Shown here: piece by piece, positions 16,189 through 24,242 of the stretch
Numbering within the stretch: position 1 is the stretch's first letter
Layout of the letters: each line of letters begins with the position of its first letter
Assembly (NCBI RefSeq): GCF_040219215.1
Contig: NZ_JAVJSX010000025.1
Coordinates: 186,001-250,000, forward strand
From: Thalassobaculum_A sp040219215
GTDB taxonomy: Bacteria; Pseudomonadota; Alphaproteobacteria; Thalassobaculales; Thalassobaculaceae
Length of the DNA: 64,000 bases
Direction of reading: 5' to 3'
Notes under the pieces: generated by a model
What the model was told of the DNA's origin: nothing
Database searches by the model: none
The model's input: the letters and a program-made list of their open reading frames with translations, nothing else
Position numbers and translations under genes: made by a program

Positions 16189-17379
16189 ATGGCCATCGAG
16201 CGAGCCAGTACCGCGCTGTCCCGGTTCAAGGTACTGGACCTGACCCGTGTCCGGTCGGGTCCGACCTGCGTTCGCCAGCTTGCGGACTGGGGCGCCGATG
16301 TCATCAAGATCGAAATGCCGGTGACCGACGACGCCGGTGCCCTGGGCGGCCCCCGGTCGGGGTCGGATTTCCAGAACCTGCATCGCAACAAGCGCAGCCT
16401 GACGCTGGATCTGAAGCAACGCGACGGCATCGCGATCTTCAAGAAGCTGGCGCGGGATGCCGACGTGATCGTCGAAAACTTCCGTCCGGACGTGAAGAAG
16501 CGCCTCGGCATCGACTACGAGACGCTGAGCGTCGACAATCCAAAGCTGGTCTACGCCAGCATCTCGGGCTTCGGACAGGACGGTCCCTACCGTGACCGTC
16601 CGGGCTTCGACCAGATCGCCCAGGGCATGGGCGGGCTGATGTCGATCACCGGCAAGCCCGGCGAGGGACCGATGCGAGTCGGCATCCCGATCGCCGACCT
16701 GACCGCCGGCATCTTTGCCAGCCAAGCGATCATGATCGCGCTGCTCGAACGCGAGGTGTCAGGCAAGGGCCAGTGGGTGCAGACCTCCCTGCTCCAGGCC
16801 CAGGTGTTCATGCTCGACTTCCAGGCGTCGCGCTGGCTGATGGACCAGGACGTGCCGAAGCAAGCGGGCAACAACCATCCGACCAGCATCCCGACCGGCG
16901 TGTTCGCCACCTCCGACGGGTACATGAACCTGGCGGTGGCCGGGCAGGAGATTTGGATACGGTTCTGCAAGGCGATCGAGCGTATGGACATCGCCGAGAA
17001 CCCCGCCTACGCCGACGGAAAGCTGCGTTCGAAGAACCGCGACGCGCTGAACGCCGAGATCGAAGAAGTCACCAAGACCCGGCCGACGGCCGAGTGGGTC
17101 GACCGGTTCAACGCCGCCGGTGTGCCGTGCGGCGAAATCAACGCCATCGACCAGGTGTTCGCCAATCCACAGGTCCAGCACCTCGGTATCGCCCAGCCGG
17201 TCAATTCGCATGAACGGGGCGCCAGCCGCCTGGTCGGCCAGCCGATCATCATGAGCCGGACGCCGAGCCGCATCGCCGCCCCGCCGCCGACCGCCGGCGA
17301 GCACAATGACGAGGTCCTGCGCGACATCGGATACAGCGACGACGATATCGCCCGGCTGCGTGCCGACGGCGTCATTTGA
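16189..17379 (+). CDS. CaiB/BaiF family (class III) CoA-transferase
   Basis: Transfers CoA between acyl-CoA and free carboxylates through an aspartyl-CoA thioester; cytoplasmic. The 396-aa protein has LDLTRVRSGPTCVRQLADWGADVIKIE at the start, LDLKQRDGIAIFKKLARDADV, and the catalytic Asp141 in RPGFDQIAQGMGGLM. ATG 16189 is set by GGAGGAGA at 16176-16183; a frame running up to 16093 overlaps the candidate operator and is rejected. It is followed by a crotonase gene (21 bases) and a gamma-carbonic-anhydrase-type gene, the same three families as CaiB, CaiD and CaiE of carnitine metabolism. The acid it activates is unknown; a substrate imported by the neighbouring TTT or TRAP system is plausible. 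Confidence 0.93.
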   Translation: MAIERASTALSRFKVLDLTRVRSGPTCVRQLADWGADVIKIEMPVTDDAGALGGPRSGSDFQNLHRNKRSLTLDLKQRDGIAIFKKLARDADVIVENFRPDVKKRLGIDYETLSVDNPKLVYASISGFGQDGPYRDRPGFDQIAQGMGGLMSITGKPGEGPMRVGIPIADLTAGIFASQAIMIALLEREVSGKGQWVQTSLLQAQVFMLDFQASRWLMDQDVPKQAGNNHPTSIPTGVFATSDGYMNLAVAGQEIWIRFCKAIERMDIAENPAYADGKLRSKNRDALNAEIEEVTKTRPTAEWVDRFNAAGVPCGEINAIDQVFANPQVQHLGIAQPVNSHERGASRLVGQPIIMSRTPSRIAAPPPTAGEHNDEVLRDIGYSDDDIARLRADGVI

Positions 17380-17400
17380 GGACGAGAGGAATCTGCAGCC

Positions 17401-18186
17401 ATGACCGATAAAGTGCTGGTCAGCACCGACGGGACGATCGGACGGATCGTCTTCAACAATCCGGCAAAACGGAATGCCGTGTCGCTGGACATGTGGGAGG
17501 CGGTCGACGCCGGACTGGACCGGTTCGCGGCCGACAATGCCGTGCGGGTGATCATCTTGTCGGGCGCCGGAGGCAAGGCGTTCGTCGCCGGGGCCGACAT
17601 CTCCAAGTTCGAGAGCGAGCGCGCGACCGCCGAGGCCGTGCGGCATTACAACGAGACCACCGCCCGGGTGTACGCCAAGATCTACGAGTACGCGAAGCCG
17701 ATCATCGCCCAGATCGACGGGTTCTGCGTCGGCGGCGGCACCGCGCTGGCGGTGTGCTGCGACATCCGGGTGTGCGGCGAAGGCTCCCAGTTCTCGGTAC
17801 CGGCCGCCAAGCTGGGCCTCGGCTACGGCTATGCCGGCATCGAGCGTCTGGTGGCCCTGGTCGGACCGTCGTTCGCCAAGGAGATCTTCTTCACCGCCGA
17901 TCGTTTCACCGCGGAGGACGCCCGGACCATGGGGCTGGTCAACCGTGTGGTTCCGGACGGCGAAGTCGAGGCCTACTGCACCGCTTTGGCCGGCCGGATC
18001 TCCGAGAACGCGCCGCTGACCGTCGGCTCGGTCAAGTCGATCGTCGGCGAGACCTTGAAGCCGGAGTCCGAGCGAGACCTGGCGGCCTGCGCCGCCCTGG
18101 TCAAACAGTGCTTCGACAGCCAGGACTACATCGAGGGCCGGCGCGCCTTCATGGAGAAGCGCAAGCCGAACTTCATCGGAGCCTGA
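17401..18186 (+). CDS. enoyl-CoA hydratase/isomerase (crotonase) family protein
   Basis: Acts on an unsaturated acyl-CoA; cytoplasmic. The 261-aa protein contains the oxyanion-hole segments GGKAFVAGADISKF (residues 58-70) and IDGFCVGGGTALAVCCDIR. In classical hydratases one catalytic Glu lies in QPE; here that place is Ala135 (SVPAAKLGLG). The second Glu is retained as Glu161 (FAKEIFFTADRF). The protein may therefore catalyse an isomerase, lyase or single-acid hydratase reaction rather than standard water addition (inference). It lies 21 bases after the CoA-transferase and 5 bases before the next gene, so the trio is one operon. Confidence 0.9.
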   Translation: MTDKVLVSTDGTIGRIVFNNPAKRNAVSLDMWEAVDAGLDRFAADNAVRVIILSGAGGKAFVAGADISKFESERATAEAVRHYNETTARVYAKIYEYAKPIIAQIDGFCVGGGTALAVCCDIRVCGEGSQFSVPAAKLGLGYGYAGIERLVALVGPSFAKEIFFTADRFTAEDARTMGLVNRVVPDGEVEAYCTALAGRISENAPLTVGSVKSIVGETLKPESERDLAACAALVKQCFDSQDYIEGRRAFMEKRKPNFIGA

Positions 18187-18191
18187 CCCGG

Positions 18192-18722
18192 ATGCTGTAC
18201 GAACTCGAGGGCAAGGCGCCAGTCGTGGACCCGTCCAAGAGCTGGGTCGCGGACTCGGCGTCGCTGATCGGCGACGTGGTGCTGGAGGAAGACGCCAGCG
18301 TGTGGTTCGGGGCCGTTCTGCGCGGCGACAACGAACGCATTCACATCGGGCGCGGCAGCAATGTGCAGGACGGATCGATCCTGCACGTCGACCCCGGTTT
18401 TCCCCTGACTCTCGGCGCGAACGTGTCGATCGGGCATCTCGTCATGCTGCACGGCTGCACGATCGGCGACGGTACGCTGGTCGGCATCGGCGCGGTGATC
18501 CTGAACGGAGCGAAGATCGGCAACGACTGCCTGATCGGCGCCAACGCGCTGATCACCGAAGGCAAGGAGATCCCCCCGCGCTCGGTGGTCATGGGTTCGC
18601 CCGGCAAGGTCGTGCGCGAGTTGAGCGATGGCGATCTCGAACGCATCCGCCGTCCGGCCCAAAGCTACATCGAACGCATGCGGGTCTACCGCGACCTGCT
18701 GAAACCAGTCGTCAACCGATGA
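18192..18722 (+). CDS. gamma-carbonic anhydrase family protein (CaiE/PaaY-like)
   Basis: Left-handed beta-helix hexapeptide protein of 176 aa. The three metal-binding histidines of the gamma-carbonic anhydrase family are present: His65 in ILHVD, and His82 and His87 in GHLVMLHGC. A C-terminal helix follows (DGDLERIRRPAQSYIERMRVY). Members may be carbonic anhydrases or, like PaaY and CaiE, accessory thioesterase or CoA-related proteins in CoA-ester pathways; the position after a CoA-transferase and crotonase favours the second role. ATG 18192 lies 5 bases after the crotonase stop; the longer open frame extending upstream from it is only read-through in another frame. Confidence 0.88.
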   Translation: MLYELEGKAPVVDPSKSWVADSASLIGDVVLEEDASVWFGAVLRGDNERIHIGRGSNVQDGSILHVDPGFPLTLGANVSIGHLVMLHGCTIGDGTLVGIGAVILNGAKIGNDCLIGANALITEGKEIPPRSVVMGSPGKVVRELSDGDLERIRRPAQSYIERMRVYRDLLKPVVNR

Positions 18723-18854
18723 GGCGTGTGCATCAAGAGTTGGTCCATCGTTCGAACTGAGGTGATACTGCTCGCGGGAAACACTCTCGCAAGCCCCCGG
18801 CCATCCGGCCCAAAAACCAAAGAAAAGACCAATCGTTCTTTCAGGAGGAAGCCC

Positions 18855-19832
18855 ATGCGTTTCACGATGCTCTGTGCCACAGCCGTGGCGATGACGATGT
18901 CGTTGGCCACGGCGGTCAGCGCGCAAACCGTCCTTCGAATCGGTCATGTCGGCGAGGTCGGCTCGCACTTCGACGTCGCCAGCCACGAGTTCGCCAAGCG
19001 GGTCGCAGAAAAGAGCGGCGGCAAGATCGAAGTCCAGGTGTTCCCGTCGAGCCAGCTCGGCAACGACAAGGACATGCTTCAGAAGATGAAGCTGGGACAG
19101 GTCGACTTCTTCATTCCGTCGTCGATGATGTCGTCGGTCACTCCCGAGTTCGGCGTGTTCGACATGCCGTACATCATCAAGGATCGCGACCACATCACCC
19201 GGGTGATGGCGAAGATGGGCGACAGCCTGTTCCGGCCGGCCGCCGAAGCCAAGGGCGTGAAGATCCTGGCCTTCTGGGAGAACGGCTTCCGCCAGGTCAC
19301 CAACAACGTCCGGCCGATCGTGAAGCCGGATGACCTGAAGGGCGTGAAGCTGCGCACACCGCGCGGCGAGTGGCGCGTGAAGATGTTCCAGTCGTACGGC
19401 GCCAACCCCTCGCCGATGGCATTCTCCGAAGTGTTCACCGCCCTGAAGACCGGCGTGATGGACGGCCAGGAGAACCCGCTCATCAACGTCTGGAGCGCGA
19501 AGTTCTACGAGGTCCAGAAGTACCTTTCGATGACCGGCCACGTGTACATCCCGGCCTACCTCGTGACCTCGCCGAAGACCTTTGCCAGCTGGCCGGCCGA
19601 CGTCCAGAAGATCGTCAGCGAGACCGCTGTCGAAATGGAGCCGTTTGCCCGCAAGGTCGGCGAGGATTTCGACAATGACCTTCTCAGCAAGCTCAAGGAG
19701 AAGGGAATGGCGGTCAACGAGGCGGACAAGGACGCCTTCGTGAAGGCCTCGACCGGAATCTACGAGGAGTTCGGAAAGCAGGTCGAAGGTGGCACCGCGA
19801 TCGTCGACCAGATCCAGGCGCTGCGCGGCTAA
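18855..19832 (+). CDS. dctP: TRAP transporter substrate-binding protein, DctP family
   Basis: Periplasmic receptor of a TRAP system for an organic acid. The 325-aa precursor has a Sec signal peptide ending AVSAQ, then VLRIGHVGEVGSHFDVASHEFA, the family helix VAEKSGGKIEVQVFPSSQLG, and the ligand-binding region NNVRPIVKPDDLKGVKLRTP with the conserved Arg that pairs with a carboxylate. ATG 18855 is chosen on AGGAGGA at 18843-18849 and the signal peptide. The 132-base leader after the gamma-CA gene may hold its own promoter. A strong hairpin follows the stop before dctQ. Confidence 0.94.
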   Translation: MRFTMLCATAVAMTMSLATAVSAQTVLRIGHVGEVGSHFDVASHEFAKRVAEKSGGKIEVQVFPSSQLGNDKDMLQKMKLGQVDFFIPSSMMSSVTPEFGVFDMPYIIKDRDHITRVMAKMGDSLFRPAAEAKGVKILAFWENGFRQVTNNVRPIVKPDDLKGVKLRTPRGEWRVKMFQSYGANPSPMAFSEVFTALKTGVMDGQENPLINVWSAKFYEVQKYLSMTGHVYIPAYLVTSPKTFASWPADVQKIVSETAVEMEPFARKVGEDFDNDLLSKLKEKGMAVNEADKDAFVKASTGIYEEFGKQVEGGTAIVDQIQALRG

Positions 19833-19854
19833 GCAAGCCTGACCAATCACCCTG

Positions 19855-19887
19855 TCGGCGGCTGCGCTGCACTGGCGCAGCCGCCGA
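19855..19887 (+). terminator. strong hairpin between dctP and dctQ
   Basis: Thirteen perfect base pairs (19855-19867 with 19875-19887) close a 7-base loop, followed by TTTCGTCCTCT. It begins 22 bases after the dctP stop and ends 41 bases before the dctQ start. Such stems usually cause partial termination or protect the upstream mRNA, giving excess binding protein over permease. Confidence 0.75.
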
Positions 19888-19928
19888 TTTCGTCCTCTAC
19901 CGATCACCGCCCGGAGCGCTCCGACGCC

Positions 19929-20444
19929 ATGATCTCTCAGTTTCGCCGAACGCTCGACGTGACCCTGCAATGGGTCGTGATCGGGCAGATGATCGCCCTG
20001 ACCATCATGGTGCTGGTCGCGGTCTTTTACCGGAAGTTTGGAGCCTCGCTCAGTTGGTATGATGAGGTCGCCTCCGTCATGCTGGCGTGGATCACCTACT
20101 ACGGCGCTGCGCTTGCCGCCTTGCGACGCCAGCATCTGGGCTTCGACGGTGTGCTGCTGCGCCTGCCGATCCCGATCCGAATGACCGCGGTCGCCATCGC
20201 CGAAGTCCTGGTTATTGGCTTTTTCCTGATCCTGGCGTGGGCCGGATGGCAGGTCCTCGAGGTTGTCGGCGACGAGAACCTGATCAGCTTGCCGTGGATC
20301 TCGGTCAGCTTCACCCAGTCGGTAATCCCGATCGGAGCGGCGTTGTTCGTCATCTGCGAACTGCTGAGCCTTCCGGAAAGCTGGACCGCGGCCCGTGTCG
20401 GGCGGTCCCTTGAACATCCCGAACCTCACATGACGAGGAGCTGA
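19929..20444 (+). CDS. dctQ: TRAP transporter small permease, DctQ family
   Basis: Small membrane subunit of 171 aa with four hydrophobic segments (VVIGQMIALTIMVLVAVFY; VMLAWITYYGAALAALR; IAEVLVIGFFLILAWAGW; FTQSVIPIGAALFVICELL). The motif SWYDEVASVMLAWITYYGAA with RRQHLGFD after the second segment is characteristic. It ends 3 bases before dctM. Expression relative to dctP is probably reduced by the preceding hairpin. Confidence 0.93.
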   Translation: MISQFRRTLDVTLQWVVIGQMIALTIMVLVAVFYRKFGASLSWYDEVASVMLAWITYYGAALAALRRQHLGFDGVLLRLPIPIRMTAVAIAEVLVIGFFLILAWAGWQVLEVVGDENLISLPWISVSFTQSVIPIGAALFVICELLSLPESWTAARVGRSLEHPEPHMTRS

Positions 20445-20447
20445 GCC

Positions 20448-21734
20448 GTGCTGCTAGGCGTTATGTTCCTTGCCATGGTGGCGATGATCTTCATCAACGT
20501 CCCCATCGGAATCGCCCTGGCGATCGCCGCCCTGCTGGGTCAGGTATCGTTTCACGGTACCAATAGTCTGGTGACCGTAGGCATCGAGATGTACCGCGGG
20601 GCGACCGGCTTCGCGCTGATCTCGATCCCAATGTTCGTGCTGGCCGGCGCCATCATGAACGCTGGTGGCATCTCGCGCCGTCTGATCGCCTTCGTCTCGG
20701 CGATCATCGGCTTCGTGCGCGGCGGTCTGGCGATGGTGAACATCGGCGTGTCGCTGTTCTTCGCCGAGATTTCCGGGTCGGCCGTCGCTGATGTGGCGGC
20801 CCTCGGCTCGGTGATGATCCCGGAGATGAAGAAGCGCGGCTACTCGGCGCCTTTCGCCGCGGCCGTCACGTCATCGTCGGCGTCGCTGGCCATCATCATC
20901 CCACCGTCGATCCCGATGATCCTGTACGCGGTGTCGGCCAACGCCTCGGTCGAACAGTTGTTCGTCGCTGGGCTGGTGCCGGGCCTGATGGGCGGCCTCG
21001 GGCTCATGTTCGTCGCCTATCTGTTCGCCCGACGCTACAATTTCCCGGTCGAGAAAGCTTTCGACTTCCACGACCTGCGAACCACGTTCGTGGACGCACT
21101 GCCGGCACTGATGCTGCCGGTCATCATCCTGGGCGGCATCTTCTCCGGGCTGGTGACGGCAACCGAAGCGGCGGGCCTGGCGGTTCTGGCGTCGGTCGTT
21201 GTCGGGCTGTGGTACCGCGACTTCGATCTCAAGCATCTTCGGGAGTCGATGCTCGATGGCGGGCTGCAGACGGCGGTGGTGATGATCCTGGTCGCCGCGT
21301 CGGTGCTGATGGGCGACCTGCTGACGGTGTCGCAGGTGCCGCAGAAGCTGGCGGCGGGCCTCGTTGCCCTGACCGACAACAAGTACCTGATCCTGATGAT
21401 CCTGAATGTGTTCTTCCTGGTCATCGGGTTCTTCCTGCACTCCGCTGCGGCGATCATCCTGGTGGTTCCGATCATCATCCCTCTGATCGAGACCGTCGGC
21501 ATCAACCCGGTGCATTTCGGGCTGATCGTCACGCTGAATCTGGCGATCGGTCAGCAGACCCCGCCGGTGGCCAGCGTGCTGATCACTTCGTGCTCGATCG
21601 CCAAGGCCGACATCTGGGAGACCACCAAGGTCAACATCCACTTCATCGCGGTTCTGCTGACCGTGCTGATGATCTGCACCTACGTTCCGGCGGTTCCGAT
21701 GTTCCTGGTCGACCTGATCTACGGGACGCCATGA
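20448..21734 (+). CDS. dctM: TRAP transporter large permease, DctM family
   Basis: Main transport subunit, 428 aa with about 12 membrane segments. It shows the DctM features LISIPMFVLAGAIMNAGGI, FFAEISGSAVADVAALGSVM and the second-half signature LNLAIGQQTPPVASVL. GTG 20448 is used as start, with GAGGAG at 20435-20440; the next candidate, ATG 20463, would remove part of the first segment. It completes a dctPQM operon downstream of the CoA-transferase trio. The imported acid is not identifiable. Confidence 0.94.
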   Translation: MLLGVMFLAMVAMIFINVPIGIALAIAALLGQVSFHGTNSLVTVGIEMYRGATGFALISIPMFVLAGAIMNAGGISRRLIAFVSAIIGFVRGGLAMVNIGVSLFFAEISGSAVADVAALGSVMIPEMKKRGYSAPFAAAVTSSSASLAIIIPPSIPMILYAVSANASVEQLFVAGLVPGLMGGLGLMFVAYLFARRYNFPVEKAFDFHDLRTTFVDALPALMLPVIILGGIFSGLVTATEAAGLAVLASVVVGLWYRDFDLKHLRESMLDGGLQTAVVMILVAASVLMGDLLTVSQVPQKLAAGLVALTDNKYLILMILNVFFLVIGFFLHSAAAIILVVPIIIPLIETVGINPVHFGLIVTLNLAIGQQTPPVASVLITSCSIAKADIWETTKVNIHFIAVLLTVLMICTYVPAVPMFLVDLIYGTP

Positions 21735-21767
21735 TCTGAATAAACTCGGACACCCCCTCGACAGGCA

Positions 21768-21840
21768 GTGTCATCCCAACGCAGGATGATACGTGGTTAA
21801 TCCACCAAACTGAGCATGGCCGGTCGTGAGATCGGCCATG
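21768..21840. terminator. two tandem hairpins after dctM
   Basis: The first stem pairs 21768-21776 with 21784-21792 (one G-T pair) across a 7-base loop, containing GTCATCC/GGATGAT. The second pairs CATGGCCG (21815-21822) with CGGCCATG (21833-21840) perfectly across 10 bases. They lie between the TRAP operon and the ABC operon and probably separate the two transcripts; neither has a T-run. Confidence 0.5.
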
Positions 21841-21883
21841 TCTCGGTTCTGGATTACGGCAATTCAAACGAGGGGCACGTGTG

Positions 21884-22798
21884 ATGACGGACAAGACGAC
21901 CAAGACCACCGAAGCAGAAGAAGCGACGACCAGCCGGCGCAATCTCTTTGCCGGAGCGCTCGGTACTGCCGTTGTCGCCGGAGCCGTGCTCGGTACTTCC
22001 AAGACGGCCCAGGCCACGGTCGATTCTTCCAAGAGCAAGCTGCAGCAGGTCCTGTCGCGCGGCGTGCTGCGCGTCGGCACCGGCAGCACCAACCCGCCGT
22101 GGCACTTCGAAGACGACACCGGCAAGCTCGTCGGCATGGACATCGACATGGCCCGGCTGATCGCCAAGAGCCTGTTCGACGATCCGGAAAAGATCGAGTT
22201 CGTGATCCAGGGCTCCGACGCCCGTATCCCCAGCCTGATCACCGACAAGGTCGACGTGATCTGCCAGTGGATGACCATCACCGCCGGACGGGCCCAGCAG
22301 GTCGAGTTCACCGTCCCGTACTACCGTGAGGGCGTGGGCCTCCTGGTGATGGCCGATAATCCGAAATACAAGAAGTTCGACGACCTGCTGAAGGCCGGCG
22401 ACGGCATCACGGTGGGCGCCATGCAGAACGTCTTCATCGAGGACTGGATCCACAAGGGCCTGCCGAAGGCCAAGGTCGACCAGTTCGACAGCCCGGACTC
22501 CACCTTGCAGGCGCTGAACGCAGGCCGGGTCGACGCCTATCTCGGCGACCAGTCGGCGATCCGTTGGCTGATGAACCAGTTCCCGGGCCGCTACGCCGAT
22601 TCCGGCTATGGCTGGCTGCCGAACTCCTACGCCTCTGCCGTGCGGCCGGGCGATCCGGTCTGGTTGAACTGGGTCAACACCGTGTACCGCGAAGCCCTGA
22701 TGGGCGTCGACTTCGACACCATGAAGGCGTCCTACAAGAAGTGGTTCGGCATCGACGTGGCGACCCCGAAGGTCGGTTTCCCGAGCGAGTTCCAGTAA
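21884..22798 (+). CDS. ABC transporter substrate-binding protein, polar amino acid family
   Basis: Periplasmic binding protein, 304 aa, of a family-3 (polar amino acid/opine) importer. The N-terminus has a Tat-type motif (TSRRNLFAGALGTAVVAGAVL) with cleavage probable after AQA. The mature part shows VLRVGTGSTNPPWHFEDDTG, GMDIDMARLIAKSLF and VDVICQWMTITAGRAQQVEF, typical of the family. ATG 21884 is 8 bases after AGGGG; the GTG at 21881 is an equally framed alternative. The lobe DRVDAYLGDQSAIRW is more divergent, so the ligand is uncertain. Permeases and ATPase follow. Confidence 0.93.
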   Translation: MTDKTTKTTEAEEATTSRRNLFAGALGTAVVAGAVLGTSKTAQATVDSSKSKLQQVLSRGVLRVGTGSTNPPWHFEDDTGKLVGMDIDMARLIAKSLFDDPEKIEFVIQGSDARIPSLITDKVDVICQWMTITAGRAQQVEFTVPYYREGVGLLVMADNPKYKKFDDLLKAGDGITVGAMQNVFIEDWIHKGLPKAKVDQFDSPDSTLQALNAGRVDAYLGDQSAIRWLMNQFPGRYADSGYGWLPNSYASAVRPGDPVWLNWVNTVYREALMGVDFDTMKASYKKWFGIDVATPKVGFPSEFQ

Positions 22799-22810
22799 CG
22801 CCAAGGTGTC

Positions 22811-22842
22811 GGCCGGCCTGCCCGAGACCGGGCGGGCCGGCC
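22811..22842 (+). terminator. strong GC hairpin between binding-protein and permease genes
   Basis: Fourteen consecutive pairs (one G-T) between 22811-22824 and 22829-22842 with a 4-base loop, starting 12 bases after the binding-protein stop. No T-run follows. It most likely limits read-through or stabilises the upstream mRNA, as at the dctP-dctQ junction. Confidence 0.7.
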
Positions 22843-22882
22843 GGTACTCCGTCAACGATCCTGTCCCCGTTGCTGGTCGAGC

Positions 22883-23548
22883 ATGACGTACAATTTCAAC
22901 TTCTCGGTAATCTGGCGCCAGTTCGACGTGATGCTCTGGGGCCTCGGCCTGGGGCTGCTGCTGGCGGTCATCTCGCTTGCGATCGGCACGGTCATCGGGC
23001 TGGTCTGCGGCTACGCCTTCCGGACCAACAACAAGACTCTGCGTGCGCTGGTCTGGGGCTACGTGGAGTTCATCCGCAACGAGCCGCTGCTGCTGCTGAT
23101 CTTCTTCGTCTATTTCGGCCTGCCGGCGATCGGCATCCGGTTCTTCGACAAGTACGAGTCCTTCGTGATCACCCTGTCGATCTACGCCGGCGCCTACCTG
23201 ACCGAGGTGTTCCGCGCCGGACTGACCTCGGTGCCCGAGCGCTATGTCGAGGCGGCGAAGGCGATCGGGCTGAAACCGTGGCAAACCCAGCTGTACGTGG
23301 TGCTGCCGCTGACCTTTCGGATCGTCCTGCCGTCGCTGTCCAACAACCTGATCTCGCTGTTCAAGGACACCTCGCTGGCGACGGCGATCGCCATCCCCGA
23401 GCTGACCTTCACCGCCCGGCAGATCAACGCCAACACCTACCGGGTGATGGAAGCGTGGCTGACCGCCAGCCTGCTGTACCTCGCCACCTGCTACTTGATC
23501 GCCATCGCGCTGCGGCAGATCGAGAAGCGCTATTCGGTCATCAAGTAG
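22883..23548 (+). CDS. ABC transporter permease, HisM/GltK type
   Basis: Inner-membrane permease subunit, 221 aa with about five segments. The EAA loop that docks the ATPase is YVEAAKAIGLKPWQTQLYVVLP. The preceding FIRNEPLLLLIFFVYFGLP is typical of amino-acid family permeases, where EFIRGTPLL is usual. It is followed by a second permease gene after 12 bases; the two probably form a heterodimer. Confidence 0.93.
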   Translation: MTYNFNFSVIWRQFDVMLWGLGLGLLLAVISLAIGTVIGLVCGYAFRTNNKTLRALVWGYVEFIRNEPLLLLIFFVYFGLPAIGIRFFDKYESFVITLSIYAGAYLTEVFRAGLTSVPERYVEAAKAIGLKPWQTQLYVVLPLTFRIVLPSLSNNLISLFKDTSLATAIAIPELTFTARQINANTYRVMEAWLTASLLYLATCYLIAIALRQIEKRYSVIK

Positions 23549-23560
23549 GCGCGCCGGGAC

Positions 23561-24223
23561 ATGCAAAGGACCTATCTCGGCGAGCTCATGAAGGCCAAGT
23601 GGAGCCTGCTCCAGGGCTTCATCACCACAATGGAGATCTCGGCAATCGTCATCGTGATCGGCCTGATCGCCGGCATGATCGGCGGCCTGCTCCTGGTCTA
23701 TGGACCGAAACCGGTACGGCTGCTGATGCGGCTGTATGTCGACGTGCTGCGCGGCATCCCGGTGCTGGTGCTGATCCTGTTCAGTTATTATGGCCTGGCG
23801 CTTCTGGGGGTGAACATTTCGGCCTACACCGCCGGGGTGGTGGCTCTGGCCGGGTTCTGCAGCGCCCATATGTCGGAGACCTTCCGCGGCGCCATCGACT
23901 CGATCCCGGTCGGCCAGACCGAGGCCGCCAAGGCGATCGGCCTGACCTTCCAGCAGCGCTTCGTCTACGTCCTGCTGCCGCAGGCCGCCCGGCGGATCGT
24001 GCCGCCGGCCATCAATACCGCGGTCGAGATGGTCAAGGGCACGACCTTGCTGTCGATTATCGGTGTACTGGACGTCCTGCTGGCGACCCAGCAGACGATC
24101 GCGCGCAACTACATGGTGATCGAGTTCTACGCGACCGCCATGCTGTTCTACTTCGTGCTGAACTTCACGCTCTCGCGCATGGGCGCGTACTTCGAGCGGC
24201 GGTTCGGCTTCATTCGTTACTGA
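23561..24223 (+). CDS. ABC transporter permease, HisQ/GltJ type
   Basis: Second permease of the polar amino acid importer, 220 aa. It has VDVLRGIPVLVLILFSYYGL and the ATPase-docking EAA loop TEAAKAIGLTFQQRFVYVLLPQA. Start ATG 23561 lies 12 bases after the first permease stop; an internal ATG at 23588 is a weaker alternative. It ends 19 bases before the ATPase gene. Confidence 0.93.
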   Translation: MQRTYLGELMKAKWSLLQGFITTMEISAIVIVIGLIAGMIGGLLLVYGPKPVRLLMRLYVDVLRGIPVLVLILFSYYGLALLGVNISAYTAGVVALAGFCSAHMSETFRGAIDSIPVGQTEAAKAIGLTFQQRFVYVLLPQAARRIVPPAINTAVEMVKGTTLLSIIGVLDVLLATQQTIARNYMVIEFYATAMLFYFVLNFTLSRMGAYFERRFGFIRY

Positions 24224-24242
24224 TCCCGCGGGAGCGTCCGTC

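Noticed and set aside
18126..20429. A 767-codon minus-strand open frame opposite the gamma-CA/dctP/dctQ genes
   Set aside because: Long antisense frames are expected in GC-rich DNA. The sequence has low-complexity, His/Gln/Asp/Arg-rich composition with no recognisable domain, and the plus strand carries clear genes.
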